From NCBI GenBank assembly GCA_963805305.1, contig CAWDTM010000002.1:310001-374000 (forward strand): DNA of 64,000 nucleotides, given 5' to 3'. Positions 35,113 to 43,690 of this stretch are shown here, in pieces (position 1 is the first letter of the stretch; each line of letters begins with the position of its first letter). A model generated the notes under the pieces. It was not told the DNA's origin and searched no databases. It saw only the letters and a list, made by a program, of their open reading frames with translations. The translations under genes and the position numbers were made by a program. Source of the stretch: CAVXEH01 sp963805305 (GTDB lineage: Bacteria; Chloroflexota; Limnocylindria; QHBO01).

Positions 35113-36531
35113 CTAGACGTGGATCGCCGCGCCGTCGACCGCCAGGGCGGCCTCGGCGAGGACTTCGGTGAGGGTCGGATGGGCATGGACGCTCATGGCG
35201 ATCTCCGCGGCCGTCGCCTCGACCAGGCGGGCGAGGGTGGGCTCCGCGAGGAGATCCCCGGCGTGAGGACCGATGATGTGGGTGCCCAGCAGGAGGCCGG
35301 TCTCGGCATCGGCGACCATCTTGGCGAAGCCGTCGACCTCCCCGACGATCGTGGCCTTGCCGAGAGCCCGGAACGGGAATGAGCCCACCTTGACCTGTCG
35401 GCCCTGCTCGGTCGCCTCGGCCTCGGTGAGCCCCACCGACGCGATCTGCGGGCGGCAGAAGGTCACGCGGGGCATGAGGTCCATGCGCACCGGCTCCGGG
35501 TCGTGGCCCGCGATCGTCTCGACGGCCACCACCGCCTCGTGGCTGGCGACGTGGGCGAGGGCGAAGCCGGGCACGATGTCCCCGATGGCGTACAGGTGGG
35601 CGACGTCGGTCCGCATGTGGTCGTCGACGATGACGTAGCCGCGCTCGGTGCGCAGCCCGTCGATGGTCTCGATCCCGATCCCCTCGGTGAGCGGCCGCCT
35701 GCCGACGGCGACGAGGATCACCTCGCTTCCGTGCTCCGTGCGCTGGTCGCCGTCGCGTGCGGCGATGGTGAACGCGAGCCCATCGTCCGTGCGCCGGATC
35801 GTCCCGGGGTCGATGGTCGACGCGGTGTGCGTCGCGATTCCTCGCTTGCGAAAGATGCGGCTCAGCTCGCGGCTGACGTCGGGATCCTCCAGCGGCACGA
35901 TGCGGTCGAGGAACTCGACGAGCGTCACCTCGGCCCCGAAGTCGCGGTACAGGCTGGCCCACTCGACGCCGATGGCACCGGCACCCACGATCGTCACCGA
36001 GCGCGGGACGCTGTCCCGCCTGAGCGCCTCGTCGGAGGTGATGATCCGCTCGCCGTCGGGCTCCAGTCCCGGGAGCGACTTCGGCGCGGATCCGGTCGCC
36101 AGGATCAGGTCCGTGCCGCTCGCGTCCACGTCGGCGGACTCACCCCCGGACACGTGCACCGATGTCGGGCTCGTGAGGGTTCCGTTGCCGTGGAGCACGG
36201 TGACCTTGTTCTTCTTGAGCAGGAACTCGACGCCGCGGACGTGCTTGTCCACGACGGCGTCGCGGCGTGTCGCGAGTGCGCTGTAGTCAAGGCCCACGCC
36301 ATCGGATCCGCTGAGTCCGAATTCGGCCCCCTGCTCCGAGACCCGGTGGAGCAGGTCCGCGGTCTCGAGGAGCGCCTTGGACGGGATGCATCCGCGGTTC
36401 AGGCATGTCCCGCCCAGGGCGTCGCGTTCCACGACCCCCACGGTCAGGCCCAGCTGCGCGGCGCGGATGGCACCCACGTAGCTCATGCCGCCGCCCAGGA
36501 TCAGGAGGTCGAACGTGGCGGTATCGGTCAT
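35113..36531 (-). CDS. lpdA: Dihydrolipoyl dehydrogenase E3 with unusual FAD motif
   Basis: A 472-residue E3 that reoxidises dihydrolipoyl groups with NAD+. The redox disulfide is Cys43/Cys48 in Gly-Gly-Thr-Cys-Leu-Asn-Arg-Gly-Cys; the His-Pro catalytic pair is present as His-Ala-His-Pro-Thr near the C-terminus. The N-terminal FAD loop reads Gly-Gly-Gly-Met-Ser-Tyr-Val-Gly-Ala, where the family has Gly-Gly-Gly-Pro-Gly-Gly-Tyr; one residue is missing and the third motif glycine is lost. ATG 36531 overlaps the thioesterase stop (ATGA). Confidence 0.92.
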   Translation of the reverse strand: MTDTATFDLLILGGGMSYVGAIRAAQLGLTVGVVERDALGGTCLNRGCIPSKALLETADLLHRVSEQGAEFGLSGSDGVGLDYSALATRRDAVVDKHVRGVEFLLKKNKVTVLHGNGTLTSPTSVHVSGGESADVDASGTDLILATGSAPKSLPGLEPDGERIITSDEALRRDSVPRSVTIVGAGAIGVEWASLYRDFGAEVTLVEFLDRIVPLEDPDVSRELSRIFRKRGIATHTASTIDPGTIRRTDDGLAFTIAARDGDQRTEHGSEVILVAVGRRPLTEGIGIETIDGLRTERGYVIVDDHMRTDVAHLYAIGDIVPGFALAHVASHEAVVAVETIAGHDPEPVRMDLMPRVTFCRPQIASVGLTEAEATEQGRQVKVGSFPFRALGKATIVGEVDGFAKMVADAETGLLLGTHIIGPHAGDLLAEPTLARLVEATAAEIAMSVHAHPTLTEVLAEAALAVDGAAIHV

Positions 36532-36968
36532 GCGTCTCCTTCTGCTCGGCCAAGGTCCCGGCCCTCGTAGGCCGTCAGGGCCATCCGCCAATCCTCCGGG
36601 ACCGGCATCGGCTGCTCTGCCGTGTAGTCATACGCCACCAGCACGGAGCGTGCACGCGCGAGGGTGCTTCCGTCGCCCGCATCGGCCAGGTGATGCGACA
36701 TCGCCAGGCTGGTCCGGCCAATCCAGTCCATGCGGGAGCTGATCTCGACGGCCCCTCCGAACACGATTGGCCTCTCGTAGTCGACCTGGATCATGGCCAG
36801 GATCAGCGGCATCACGCCCACCGGATCGACCTCCAGCACGTCGCGGAAGTAGGAGATTCGACCGTGCTCCACGTAGCTCGTGGTGACGGCGTTGTTGACG
36901 TGCCCGAAGGCATCCAGGTCGCGGAACCGCACCTCGACGCGAGTGCGATGACGGAACTCGTCTGTCAC
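36528..36968 (-). CDS. Acyl-CoA thioesterase, 4HBT hotdog family
   Basis: A 146-residue hotdog thioesterase with the 4HBT motif Phe-Arg-Asp-Leu-Asp-Ala-Phe-Gly-His-Val-Asn-Asn (Asp19 as the catalytic acid). It hydrolyses acyl-CoA or aryl-CoA; placed first in a branched-chain dehydrogenase operon it could relieve CoA sequestration. The GTG start is preceded by TAGAAT at 9 nt with no ribosome site, so the operon message is nearly leaderless. Confidence 0.85.
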   Translation of the reverse strand: MTDEFRHRTRVEVRFRDLDAFGHVNNAVTTSYVEHGRISYFRDVLEVDPVGVMPLILAMIQVDYERPIVFGGAVEISSRMDWIGRTSLAMSHHLADAGDGSTLARARSVLVAYDYTAEQPMPVPEDWRMALTAYEGRDLGRAEGDA

Positions 36969-36977
36969 GGGGATCCG

Positions 36978-36983
36978 ATTCTA
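36978..36983 (-). promoter_or_regulatory. -10 element of the 2-oxoacid dehydrogenase operon
   Basis: TAGAAT on the minus strand, 9 nt before the GTG at 36968. Confidence 0.5.
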
Positions 36984-37026
36984 CACGGGCAGCCGGCATG
37001 GGCCGCGCGCGGTGAGGCGAACGGCG

Positions 37027-38211
37027 TCAGCCTCCTGCGCCGATGGTGGCGATCAGGCCGGCGAGGAGCGCGGTGCGCGGAACGACGCTGGACAGGTCGA
37101 GCCACTCATGGTCGGAGTGGTCGTCGCCGCCGATGGGTCCCAGCCCGTCGAGGGTCGGCAGCCCCATCGCCGCGGTGGTGTTGGCGTCACTGGCCCCTCC
37201 GGTAGCCGCATCACGGACATCGAAGCCCAGCTCGACGGCGACGGCGCGCGCCAGGGTCACCAGGTGGCCCGATGCGTCGGAACGCTCCATCGGCGGGTGG
37301 CTGGCGAGCTGCCGGAGCTCGCCGCGGACACCCTCGACGGCGGGCCGCGCCACGATCTCGTCGACGGCCGCGCGGGCCGCGTCGAAGGCCGATGCGGTAG
37401 CCGCACGCAGATCGACCTGGAGACGGCACTCGGCCGCCACGACGTTGGGGCGCGTGCCCCCGGCGATGACCCCCGCATTCACGGTCACGCCGGGCCAGCG
37501 GCCGTTCAGCGCGTGAAGCGCCTCCACGGCCCGGGCCGCGGCCAGGATCGCGTTGCGCCCCTTCTCCGGCTCCACGCCGGCGTGCGCCGCGCGACCATGG
37601 AACGACAGCTGCAGGTCGGCGATCCCCTTCCGGGCGCTGACGATGTCGCCGTTTGCGCGCGCGCACTCGAGGACGAGCACGGCCGCGTGGCCGGGGGCCA
37701 GTCGTCGGACGTGCGCCGTGGAGAACGGGGAGCCGATCTCCTCGTCCGGGTTGGCGACGAAGGTCACCGCCGGTCGTTCACCGGCGGCCCGGAGTGCCCG
37801 CAGGGCGAGCAGCCCGGCGAGCAGCCCACCCTTCATGTCGCTCGTGCCGGGGCCGGTGGCACGATCGCCGTCGCGCCGGTACGGACGCTCGGCAGCGGTC
37901 CCCGGGTCGAAGACGGTGTCCATGTGCCCGATGAGCAGGATCCGCGGGCCGTCGCCATCGAGGTGTCCCACCACGAGATCTCCCAGGCGCGCTTCGCCGG
38001 CTCCCGGCCGGTGCGCGTATCGCTCGACCGCGGCATCCAGCTCCGCCAGGCCGGCGACGACCCGATCGGCGACACCGTTCACCCCGTCGGGGGTGTACGA
38101 GCCGCTGTCGATGTCGACGAGCGTCTCGAGCTCGGCCAGGTATCGATCCAGCCCGTCCGCGACCAGGGTGCGAAGCCGGGCGAGATCGGGTGAGAGGCGG
38201 TCGCTGGGCAT
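37027..38211 (-). CDS. M20-family metallopeptidase (CPG2/ArgE-like)
   Basis: A 394-residue M20 peptidase. Metal-binding residues are visible as Gly-His-Met-Asp-Thr (residues ~85-89), Asp in Gly-Thr-Ser-Asp-Met-Lys-Gly-Gly, Asp-Glu-Glu-Ile-Gly-Ser (general base Glu), and the C-terminal Asp-Asp-His-Ser. M20 enzymes cleave dipeptides or N-acyl amino acids. It is divergent from a cyanophycin-synthetase-like gene with shared -10 bases, so a role on the beta-Asp-Arg dipeptide or a related product is an attractive guess; ordinary aminoacyl or glutamate carboxypeptidase activity is the alternative. The much longer upstream frame is an antisense artefact. Confidence 0.86.
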   Translation of the reverse strand: MPSDRLSPDLARLRTLVADGLDRYLAELETLVDIDSGSYTPDGVNGVADRVVAGLAELDAAVERYAHRPGAGEARLGDLVVGHLDGDGPRILLIGHMDTVFDPGTAAERPYRRDGDRATGPGTSDMKGGLLAGLLALRALRAAGERPAVTFVANPDEEIGSPFSTAHVRRLAPGHAAVLVLECARANGDIVSARKGIADLQLSFHGRAAHAGVEPEKGRNAILAAARAVEALHALNGRWPGVTVNAGVIAGGTRPNVVAAECRLQVDLRAATASAFDAARAAVDEIVARPAVEGVRGELRQLASHPPMERSDASGHLVTLARAVAVELGFDVRDAATGGASDANTTAAMGLPTLDGLGPIGGDDHSDHEWLDLSSVVPRTALLAGLIATIGAGG

Positions 38212-38220
38212 GGGCGCGTG

Positions 38221-38228
38221 AGTATACT
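38221..38228. promoter_or_regulatory. Symmetric bidirectional -10 element AGTATACT
   Basis: The palindrome gives TATACT on both strands: plus strand 38223-38228, 7 nt before ATG 38236; minus strand 38226-38221, 9 nt before ATG 38211. One site can thus start both divergent, nearly leaderless transcripts. Confidence 0.6.
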
Positions 38229-38235
38229 GCCGGCC

Positions 38236-39867
38236 ATGCCGAGCCGGCCGCGGGCAGCCACGCGCGTCGATCTCGGCGAGCTGCGGGTGCTCGACGGCCC
38301 GAACCGCTTCTTCGTCCGCCCGGCCGTGAAGCTCGAGTTCGCCGGGGAGGAGCCGGGCGCGGCGACCGCGATCGCGCACGATGCGGCACAGTGGGTGGCC
38401 GAGCTCCACACCGCGCTCGGGATGCCGGCTCCCCGTCGCACGTTCCGCTCGTCGGTGGATGGGCTCCGCGCGCTCGTCGCGTTTCCCTGGCGCCGCCGGG
38501 CCGCGTCCCAGGCGATCGCCGCGGCGGCCGCGAGGCTGGCGCTCGGGAGAAGCACACGACGGCGGGAGGTCGCCCAGCTCCTTGCGATGGCACCCGGCCC
38601 GCGGCCCTCGGTGCCCGCCCCGCGCGTCCCGGTCGTCGCGGTCACCGGGACGAACGGCAAGAGCACCACGACCCGGCTGATCGCACACGTGCTCGCCGGC
38701 GCGGGCCGCCTCGTGGGGATGACCAACTCCGACGGCATCTACCTGGGCGGGGAGCTGGTCGAGGCGGGGGACTGGACCGGCTTCGGCGGGGCAGGACGCG
38801 TCCTGGCGGAGCCAGGCGTCGAGGCGGCGGTCCTCGAGACGGCGCGCGGCGGGATCCTGCTTCGGGGCATCGGCTATGACCATAACGACGTGGCGGTAGT
38901 CACCAACGTGAGCGCGGATCACCTGGGCCTGCAGGGCATCGACACGCTCGACGAGCTCGCAGAGGTGAAGGGAGCCGTCGTGCGGGTGACCCGCCGCGGG
39001 GGCTGGGCCGTGCTGAATGCCGACGATCCGCGCGTCTGGCGGATGCGACGAGAGACGAAGGCGTCGTGGTATCCGTTCACGCTGGACCCGGCGTCGCCCG
39101 CGATCGCAGTCGCGCTGGAGCGTGGGGGACGCGCGGCGGTGCTGGAGAAGGGCTGGATCGTCCTCCGCGCGGCCGGCACCCGACCGACGCGCCTCGTCGA
39201 GGCCGCCTCCCTGCCCGTCACCTTCGGCGGCCTCTCGCGGTACAACGTCGCGAACGCGCTTGCCGCCGCCGCTGCAGCGGATGCGATCGGGATCGATCGC
39301 GCGCTCATCCGCCGCGGGCTGCGCTCCTTCGCGCAGGACGCCGCGGCGAACCCCGGCCGCATGAACCTCTTCGAGCGCAATGGGATCCTGGCCCTCGTCG
39401 ACTTCGCGCACAACGAAGCGGGACTGGAGGGACTGCTCGAGGTCTGCCGCTCCCTGGTGATCGGACAACGGTCCGGCGACGACGGGATGGGGCCGGGCAT
39501 GGTCCGGCTGGCGCTGGGCACGGCGGGCGATCGCAGCGACGAGATCCTGGGCAACCTGGGGGAGCTCGCCGGGCATGGAGCCGACGACGTCGTCATCTGC
39601 GAGAAGCCCCGATACCTGCGCGGGCGCGACCTGGACTCGATGAACGAGCTGTTGCGCGAGGGCCTCCGACGCGGCGGCTACGCGCGTCCGGTGCCCGCCT
39701 TCGCGACCGAGCTGGAGGCGCTCCAGGCGCTGCTGCGTCGATGCCGGCGCGGGGACGTCGCGGTGGTGATGAGCCACGTCGAGCGCGACGAGATCTTCGC
39801 CTGGCTCGCGTCGCGACGCTTCAAACCGGTCGGCGTGGATCGGGTGCGGGAGCTGACCGGCGCCTAG
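38236..39867 (+). CDS. Cyanophycin-synthetase-like Mur ligase without ATP-grasp domain
   Basis: A 543-residue protein. Residues ~8-110 match the N-terminal domain of CphA (compare Leu-Asp-Gly-Pro-Asn-Arg-Phe-Phe-Val-Arg-Pro-Ala-Val-Lys-Leu with the CphA below). The P-loop Gly-Thr-Asn-Gly-Lys-Ser starts at residue 138, and the rest is a Mur-ligase-type ATPase. The ATP-grasp domain that adds aspartate in CphA is entirely absent. In CphA the Mur-like domain adds arginine to aspartate side chains, so a half-reaction or regulatory role is possible. Leaderless start; CTAG shared with cphA stop. Confidence 0.88.
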   Translation: MPSRPRAATRVDLGELRVLDGPNRFFVRPAVKLEFAGEEPGAATAIAHDAAQWVAELHTALGMPAPRRTFRSSVDGLRALVAFPWRRRAASQAIAAAAARLALGRSTRRREVAQLLAMAPGPRPSVPAPRVPVVAVTGTNGKSTTTRLIAHVLAGAGRLVGMTNSDGIYLGGELVEAGDWTGFGGAGRVLAEPGVEAAVLETARGGILLRGIGYDHNDVAVVTNVSADHLGLQGIDTLDELAEVKGAVVRVTRRGGWAVLNADDPRVWRMRRETKASWYPFTLDPASPAIAVALERGGRAAVLEKGWIVLRAAGTRPTRLVEAASLPVTFGGLSRYNVANALAAAAAADAIGIDRALIRRGLRSFAQDAAANPGRMNLFERNGILALVDFAHNEAGLEGLLEVCRSLVIGQRSGDDGMGPGMVRLALGTAGDRSDEILGNLGELAGHGADDVVICEKPRYLRGRDLDSMNELLREGLRRGGYARPVPAFATELEALQALLRRCRRGDVAVVMSHVERDEIFAWLASRRFKPVGVDRVRELTGA

Positions 39868-42650
39868 GCCGGCATCGGCTCCTCGAGGCTCGACCCGCCG
39901 TGCTGGCGCCGCTGGAGCTCCTTCCAGACCGCGTTTGCGTGGTCGACGCACACCACAACGACGTCCCCCGGCTGCCCCGCGTCGAGCGCGGCGCGGGTCG
40001 CCGTCATCTCGTCGAGCTCGGTGTCCACCGATGCGCAGCGAGCGCCGTGCGCCATCGCGCGTCGCACGCCCTCCTCGATGAGCGCGGCGGTCTCGCCGGT
40101 CTGGCGTCCGCGAAGGCGATCGTCCTCCCGGATGAGGATCTGGTCGAAGTAGCGCGCCGCGGTCTCGCCCAGGTCGCGAATGTCCTCGTCGCGCCGGTCG
40201 CCGGCGGTGGCCACCACGCCGATGCGGCGACCGGTGACCAGCGGCAGCGCCCCACCCGAGGACGGTTCGGCCAGGTGCTCGACGAAGGTGCCCAGGGCCT
40301 CCATGGCAGGTGCGTTGTGCGCGTAGTCGACCACCACCCGGAAGCCGTCGAGCTCCATGACGTTGAGGCGGCCGGGGGCCATGTAGTAGCTGGTGGTGAA
40401 CGTGCGCAACCCCTGCCGGATGTCATGGAGATGCGCCCCTGCCGCCCAGGCCGCCGCGGCCGCCGCAAGGGCGTTGGCGACGTTCATGCGCGCGCGTCCT
40501 TCGAACGTGGACGGGAGGAGGTGGGTCCAGACCAGCTCCATGCTCTTGCGCCCGTTGCGGAGGACGATCATCTCGCCGTTGCGGCCGTTCTCGATGGTCG
40601 CTGCGCGTCGCCCACGCGACGCCTGGCGCTTGAGGATCTCGTTCTCCGGATCCATGCTGAAGTAGATGACCGATCCCGAGCAGTGGCGCGCCATGGCGGC
40701 CACGAGCGGGTCGTCCGCGTTGAGGACGGCCGTGCCGCTGCGGGGGACCGCCTCGACGATGACCTGCTTGACCGCGGCGAGCTGCCGGATCGTGTGGATG
40801 CCGCCCAGTCCCAGGTGGTCGCCGGCGACGTTGAGGACCACGGCCACATCGTTGCGCTGGTATCCCAGCCCCTCCCTGAGGATGCCGCCGCGCGCGACCT
40901 CGAAGACGGCGAAGTCGACGTTGGGATTCTGGAGCACCGTCGACGCGGACCGCGGGCCACTCATGTCCCCCTTCCGGATCACGCGGCCATCGACGAAGAT
41001 GCCGTCGGTCGAGGTGAGCCCGACCTTGCGGCCCATGCCCTTGAGGATGTGCGTGATCATCCGCGCCGTCGTGGTCTTCCCGTTGGTGCCGGTCACCGCC
41101 ACGATGGGGATGCGCGAGGGGCGTCCGGGCGGGAAGAGCATGTCGATCACCGGCTTGGCCACGTACTGGGCCTGCCCCTCCGTGGGATGGGTGTGCATCC
41201 GGAAGCCGGGGGCGGCGTTCACCTCGACGATGCCCCCGCCGACCTCGCTGACCGGCAGGCTGATGTCGGGGCAGATGAAGTCAATGCCCGCGATGTCCAG
41301 GCCCACCACGCGCGCGGCAAGCTCCGCGATCTCCGCGTTCTCCGGGTGGATCTCCTCGGTCCGGTCGATGCTGATGCCGCCGGTGCTCATGTTGCCCGTG
41401 CGCTTGAGGTAGACGCGGCCGTTGCGCGGCGGCACGTCGGTCAGCTCGAAGCCCTGCTCCCGGGCGTACTCGATCGACTCGTCGTCGACCGAGATGCGGG
41501 TGAGGACCCTCTCGTGGCCGATGCCGCGGCGAGGGTCACGGTTCGTGGCATCCACGAGCTCCGCGATCGTGTGCTCACCGTCCCCGTCGACGTGGGCGGG
41601 CACCCGCTGCGCCACGGCGCGGAGCTCCCCGCCGATGACGAGGCATCGGTAGTCGTTGCCGGTGATGAACGATTCGACGATGACACCACCCCGCCGGCTC
41701 TCGCCGCGGGCGATGTGGTAGGCGGCCCGGACGGCGGCCTCGTCGGTCAGGTTCAGCATCACGCCCCGGCCGTGGTTGCCATCGACCGGCTTCACCGCGA
41801 CCGGCATGCCCAGGGAGAGTGCCGCACCCGCGGCCTCGTCCTCGCTCCAGGCGACCTCCGAGCGCGGCACCGGGATGCCCGTGGCCGACAGGAGGCCGTT
41901 GGTCAGCTTCTTGTCCGAGGCGATGTCGACCCCGAGCGAGCTGGTCTGGCTGGTCATGGTGGCCCGGATCCGCTTCTGGTACACACCGTGGCCGAGCTGG
42001 ACCAGTGAATGCTCGTTGAGGCGGATGAAGGGGATGTCACGCTGGGCACCTTCGTCGAGGATCGCCTGCGTCGACGGCCCGAACGCCGCACGCTCGGCGA
42101 GACGCACGAGCTTCTCGAACTCGTCGGCGAAGCGGAAGTCGCGATCCGGCTCCACGAGGTGGTTGACGAGACGCACCGCCAGGCGGCCGGCCGCCAGGCC
42201 CACGCTCTCCTCGGCGTAGGAGTAGACCACGTGGTAGCGGCCCGGCTCACCCGTCCCCCGCGTCTTGCCCCGGCCGACCTCCGTACCGGCGTCACGCTGG
42301 AGCTGGAGGGCAACGTGCTCGGCGATGTGCCCGGCCCAGGTCCCGTCCCGCAGGCGCTTCACGAACCCGCCTGCCTTGCCGGTGGAGCACGAATGGGTCG
42401 CTATTCCGGGAAGCGTCTCGAGCAGGCTGTCCACGAAGCCGGGGATCGTGTTCGACGGGAACTGCTCCAGCGTTCCCAGATCCACGACGAGCTTGATGGC
42501 CGGTTCGTAGCTCCAGTAGTTCGGCCCCCGGTAGACGCGGGTCTCCACGATCGCCAGGGTTGCACGCGGTCTGCTCCCCGCCGGTGGGCTTCCGGAGGCC
42601 TGGCGAGTTCGCGGCGAGCGGCTGCGGGCTCCCCGGGCGGTGTCGGTCAC
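39864..42650 (-). CDS. cphA: Cyanophycin synthetase
   Basis: A 928-residue CphA. N-terminal domain (residues ~33-165), ATP-grasp domain (~225-480, with Val-Lys-Pro-Val-Asp-Gly-Asn-His-Gly-Arg-Gly near 286-296) that adds Asp, and a Mur-ligase domain from P-loop Gly-Thr-Asn-Gly-Lys-Thr (521-526) that adds Arg. It makes the Asp-Arg polymer as a nitrogen and carbon store. The GTG start is fixed by GGGAGGAGG about 7 nt upstream and gives a ~30-residue basic extension compared with typical CphA. Its start overlaps the cyanophycinase stop (GTGA). Confidence 0.95.
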   Translation of the reverse strand: MTDTARGARSRSPRTRQASGSPPAGSRPRATLAIVETRVYRGPNYWSYEPAIKLVVDLGTLEQFPSNTIPGFVDSLLETLPGIATHSCSTGKAGGFVKRLRDGTWAGHIAEHVALQLQRDAGTEVGRGKTRGTGEPGRYHVVYSYAEESVGLAAGRLAVRLVNHLVEPDRDFRFADEFEKLVRLAERAAFGPSTQAILDEGAQRDIPFIRLNEHSLVQLGHGVYQKRIRATMTSQTSSLGVDIASDKKLTNGLLSATGIPVPRSEVAWSEDEAAGAALSLGMPVAVKPVDGNHGRGVMLNLTDEAAVRAAYHIARGESRRGGVIVESFITGNDYRCLVIGGELRAVAQRVPAHVDGDGEHTIAELVDATNRDPRRGIGHERVLTRISVDDESIEYAREQGFELTDVPPRNGRVYLKRTGNMSTGGISIDRTEEIHPENAEIAELAARVVGLDIAGIDFICPDISLPVSEVGGGIVEVNAAPGFRMHTHPTEGQAQYVAKPVIDMLFPPGRPSRIPIVAVTGTNGKTTTARMITHILKGMGRKVGLTSTDGIFVDGRVIRKGDMSGPRSASTVLQNPNVDFAVFEVARGGILREGLGYQRNDVAVVLNVAGDHLGLGGIHTIRQLAAVKQVIVEAVPRSGTAVLNADDPLVAAMARHCSGSVIYFSMDPENEILKRQASRGRRAATIENGRNGEMIVLRNGRKSMELVWTHLLPSTFEGRARMNVANALAAAAAAWAAGAHLHDIRQGLRTFTTSYYMAPGRLNVMELDGFRVVVDYAHNAPAMEALGTFVEHLAEPSSGGALPLVTGRRIGVVATAGDRRDEDIRDLGETAARYFDQILIREDDRLRGRQTGETAALIEEGVRRAMAHGARCASVDTELDEMTATRAALDAGQPGDVVVVCVDHANAVWKELQRRQHGGSSLEEPMPA

Positions 42651-43636
42651 TCGTCGACCTCCTCCCCGCGGCGCACCCGTAGAGCCCGGCGGCGCGCCCG
42701 GTCGGGTGCGTCGCTGTCGGCTCCTTCGCTGGCGATGCGCCGGACCAGGCTGCGCGCCGCGCGGCCCGCGGCCTCCCCGGTTGCCGCCCCGCGCGCGGTC
42801 GTGTTCACCGGCCGCAGCGGCGCAAGGACCCGGCGTCGACGCAGGTCGAAGCGATACCCCGATGGCAGCGAATGCAGGATCACGCCGCTCACCATGATCG
42901 GCCGATGGCGCTTGACCTCGTAGGCATCGGTCTGCAGGTGGGCCGGATCGAGGATCGTGACAGACCCCTTGCCGATCACCTCGAGCACGCCCGACGGGCG
43001 GATGAGCGCCGCGGTGTCCTCGTCGACGCCCATCCCCAGCAGCGCCGGCGACTGCGCGACGAGGGCGAGGAGCCGACCGATACGGTTGCGCTGCTCGAAA
43101 TGCTGATCCACGATCACGCCGGGCAGCAGCCCCAGGCCGGCGCTGAGCTGGGTCATCCGCTGCTTCGGCGTCGCGCCGGAGGTCCCGAACGAGACCATGT
43201 AGCCGCTCATCGCCGACGCTCCGGCGCTCGTGCCCGCCACCACGACGCCGTGAGCATGGCGCTCGACGATCGTCCGGCCCAGCAGCGTACCGCCGATGAC
43301 GCTCGCCAGGCGCAGCTGGTTGCCGCCGGTCATGAAGATGGCAGTTGTGTCCTCGAGGAGACCGCAGAGACGCGGATCATCGGCCTCCTCGCGCGTCAGC
43401 GGTCGCAGTCCGCGAACCTCCCGCACGCCCATGGCCCGGAAGATCGAGCGATACAGCTCGGTGGCCTCGTCGCCGAGCGCCGACGCCGTGCTGATGACCG
43501 CGATGCGCGCGTCGAGACCACCCGCGAGCGCAACGAAGCGCGCGAGGATCTGGCGCTGCCGGAGCTTGTCCTCGGCGCCGCCGATGACAAGCAGGTGGCC
43601 GGCCCGGGAGGGCGCCGAGCGGGGCGTCGCGACCAT
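42647..43636 (-). CDS. cphB: Cyanophycinase
   Basis: A 329-residue serine peptidase of the S51 family. The nucleophile is Ser137 in Gly-Thr-Ser-Ala-Gly; Gly-Gly-Ala-Glu-Asp near residue 19 and Asp-Gln-His-Phe in the middle are family landmarks. It releases beta-Asp-Arg dipeptides from cyanophycin. An Arg-rich ~50-residue C-terminal tail is extra. Start ATG 43636 is supported by TATGCT exactly 7 nt upstream, which makes the ATG 12 nt earlier part of the promoter. First gene of a cphB-cphA operon. Confidence 0.93.
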   Translation of the reverse strand: MVATPRSAPSRAGHLLVIGGAEDKLRQRQILARFVALAGGLDARIAVISTASALGDEATELYRSIFRAMGVREVRGLRPLTREEADDPRLCGLLEDTTAIFMTGGNQLRLASVIGGTLLGRTIVERHAHGVVVAGTSAGASAMSGYMVSFGTSGATPKQRMTQLSAGLGLLPGVIVDQHFEQRNRIGRLLALVAQSPALLGMGVDEDTAALIRPSGVLEVIGKGSVTILDPAHLQTDAYEVKRHRPIMVSGVILHSLPSGYRFDLRRRRVLAPLRPVNTTARGAATGEAAGRAARSLVRRIASEGADSDAPDRARRRALRVRRGEEVDE

Positions 43637-43643
43637 GGCGGGC

Positions 43644-43649
43644 AGCATA
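43644..43649 (-). promoter_or_regulatory. -10 element of the cphB-cphA operon, leaderless
   Basis: TATGCT on the minus strand, 7 nt before ATG 43636. It lies 28 nt from the divergent TAGACT at 43678. Confidence 0.5.
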
Positions 43650-43677
43650 GCGGCTTGGGCGGGACGTGGGGCGGCGC

Positions 43678-43683
43678 TAGACT
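43678..43683 (+). promoter_or_regulatory. -10 element of the J-domain/histidine-kinase operon, leaderless
   Basis: TAGACT, 7 nt before ATG 43691, with no Shine-Dalgarno sequence. Confidence 0.55.
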
Positions 43684-43690
43684 CGACCGG

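Noticed and set aside
38212..39951. Long minus-strand extension of the M20 peptidase
   Set aside because: It runs opposite the half-CphA gene; the M20 family N-terminus starts at 38211.
39066..42008. A 980-codon plus-strand frame opposite cphA
   Set aside because: Shadow of cphA; low-complexity Arg/Gly/His composition and no family motifs.
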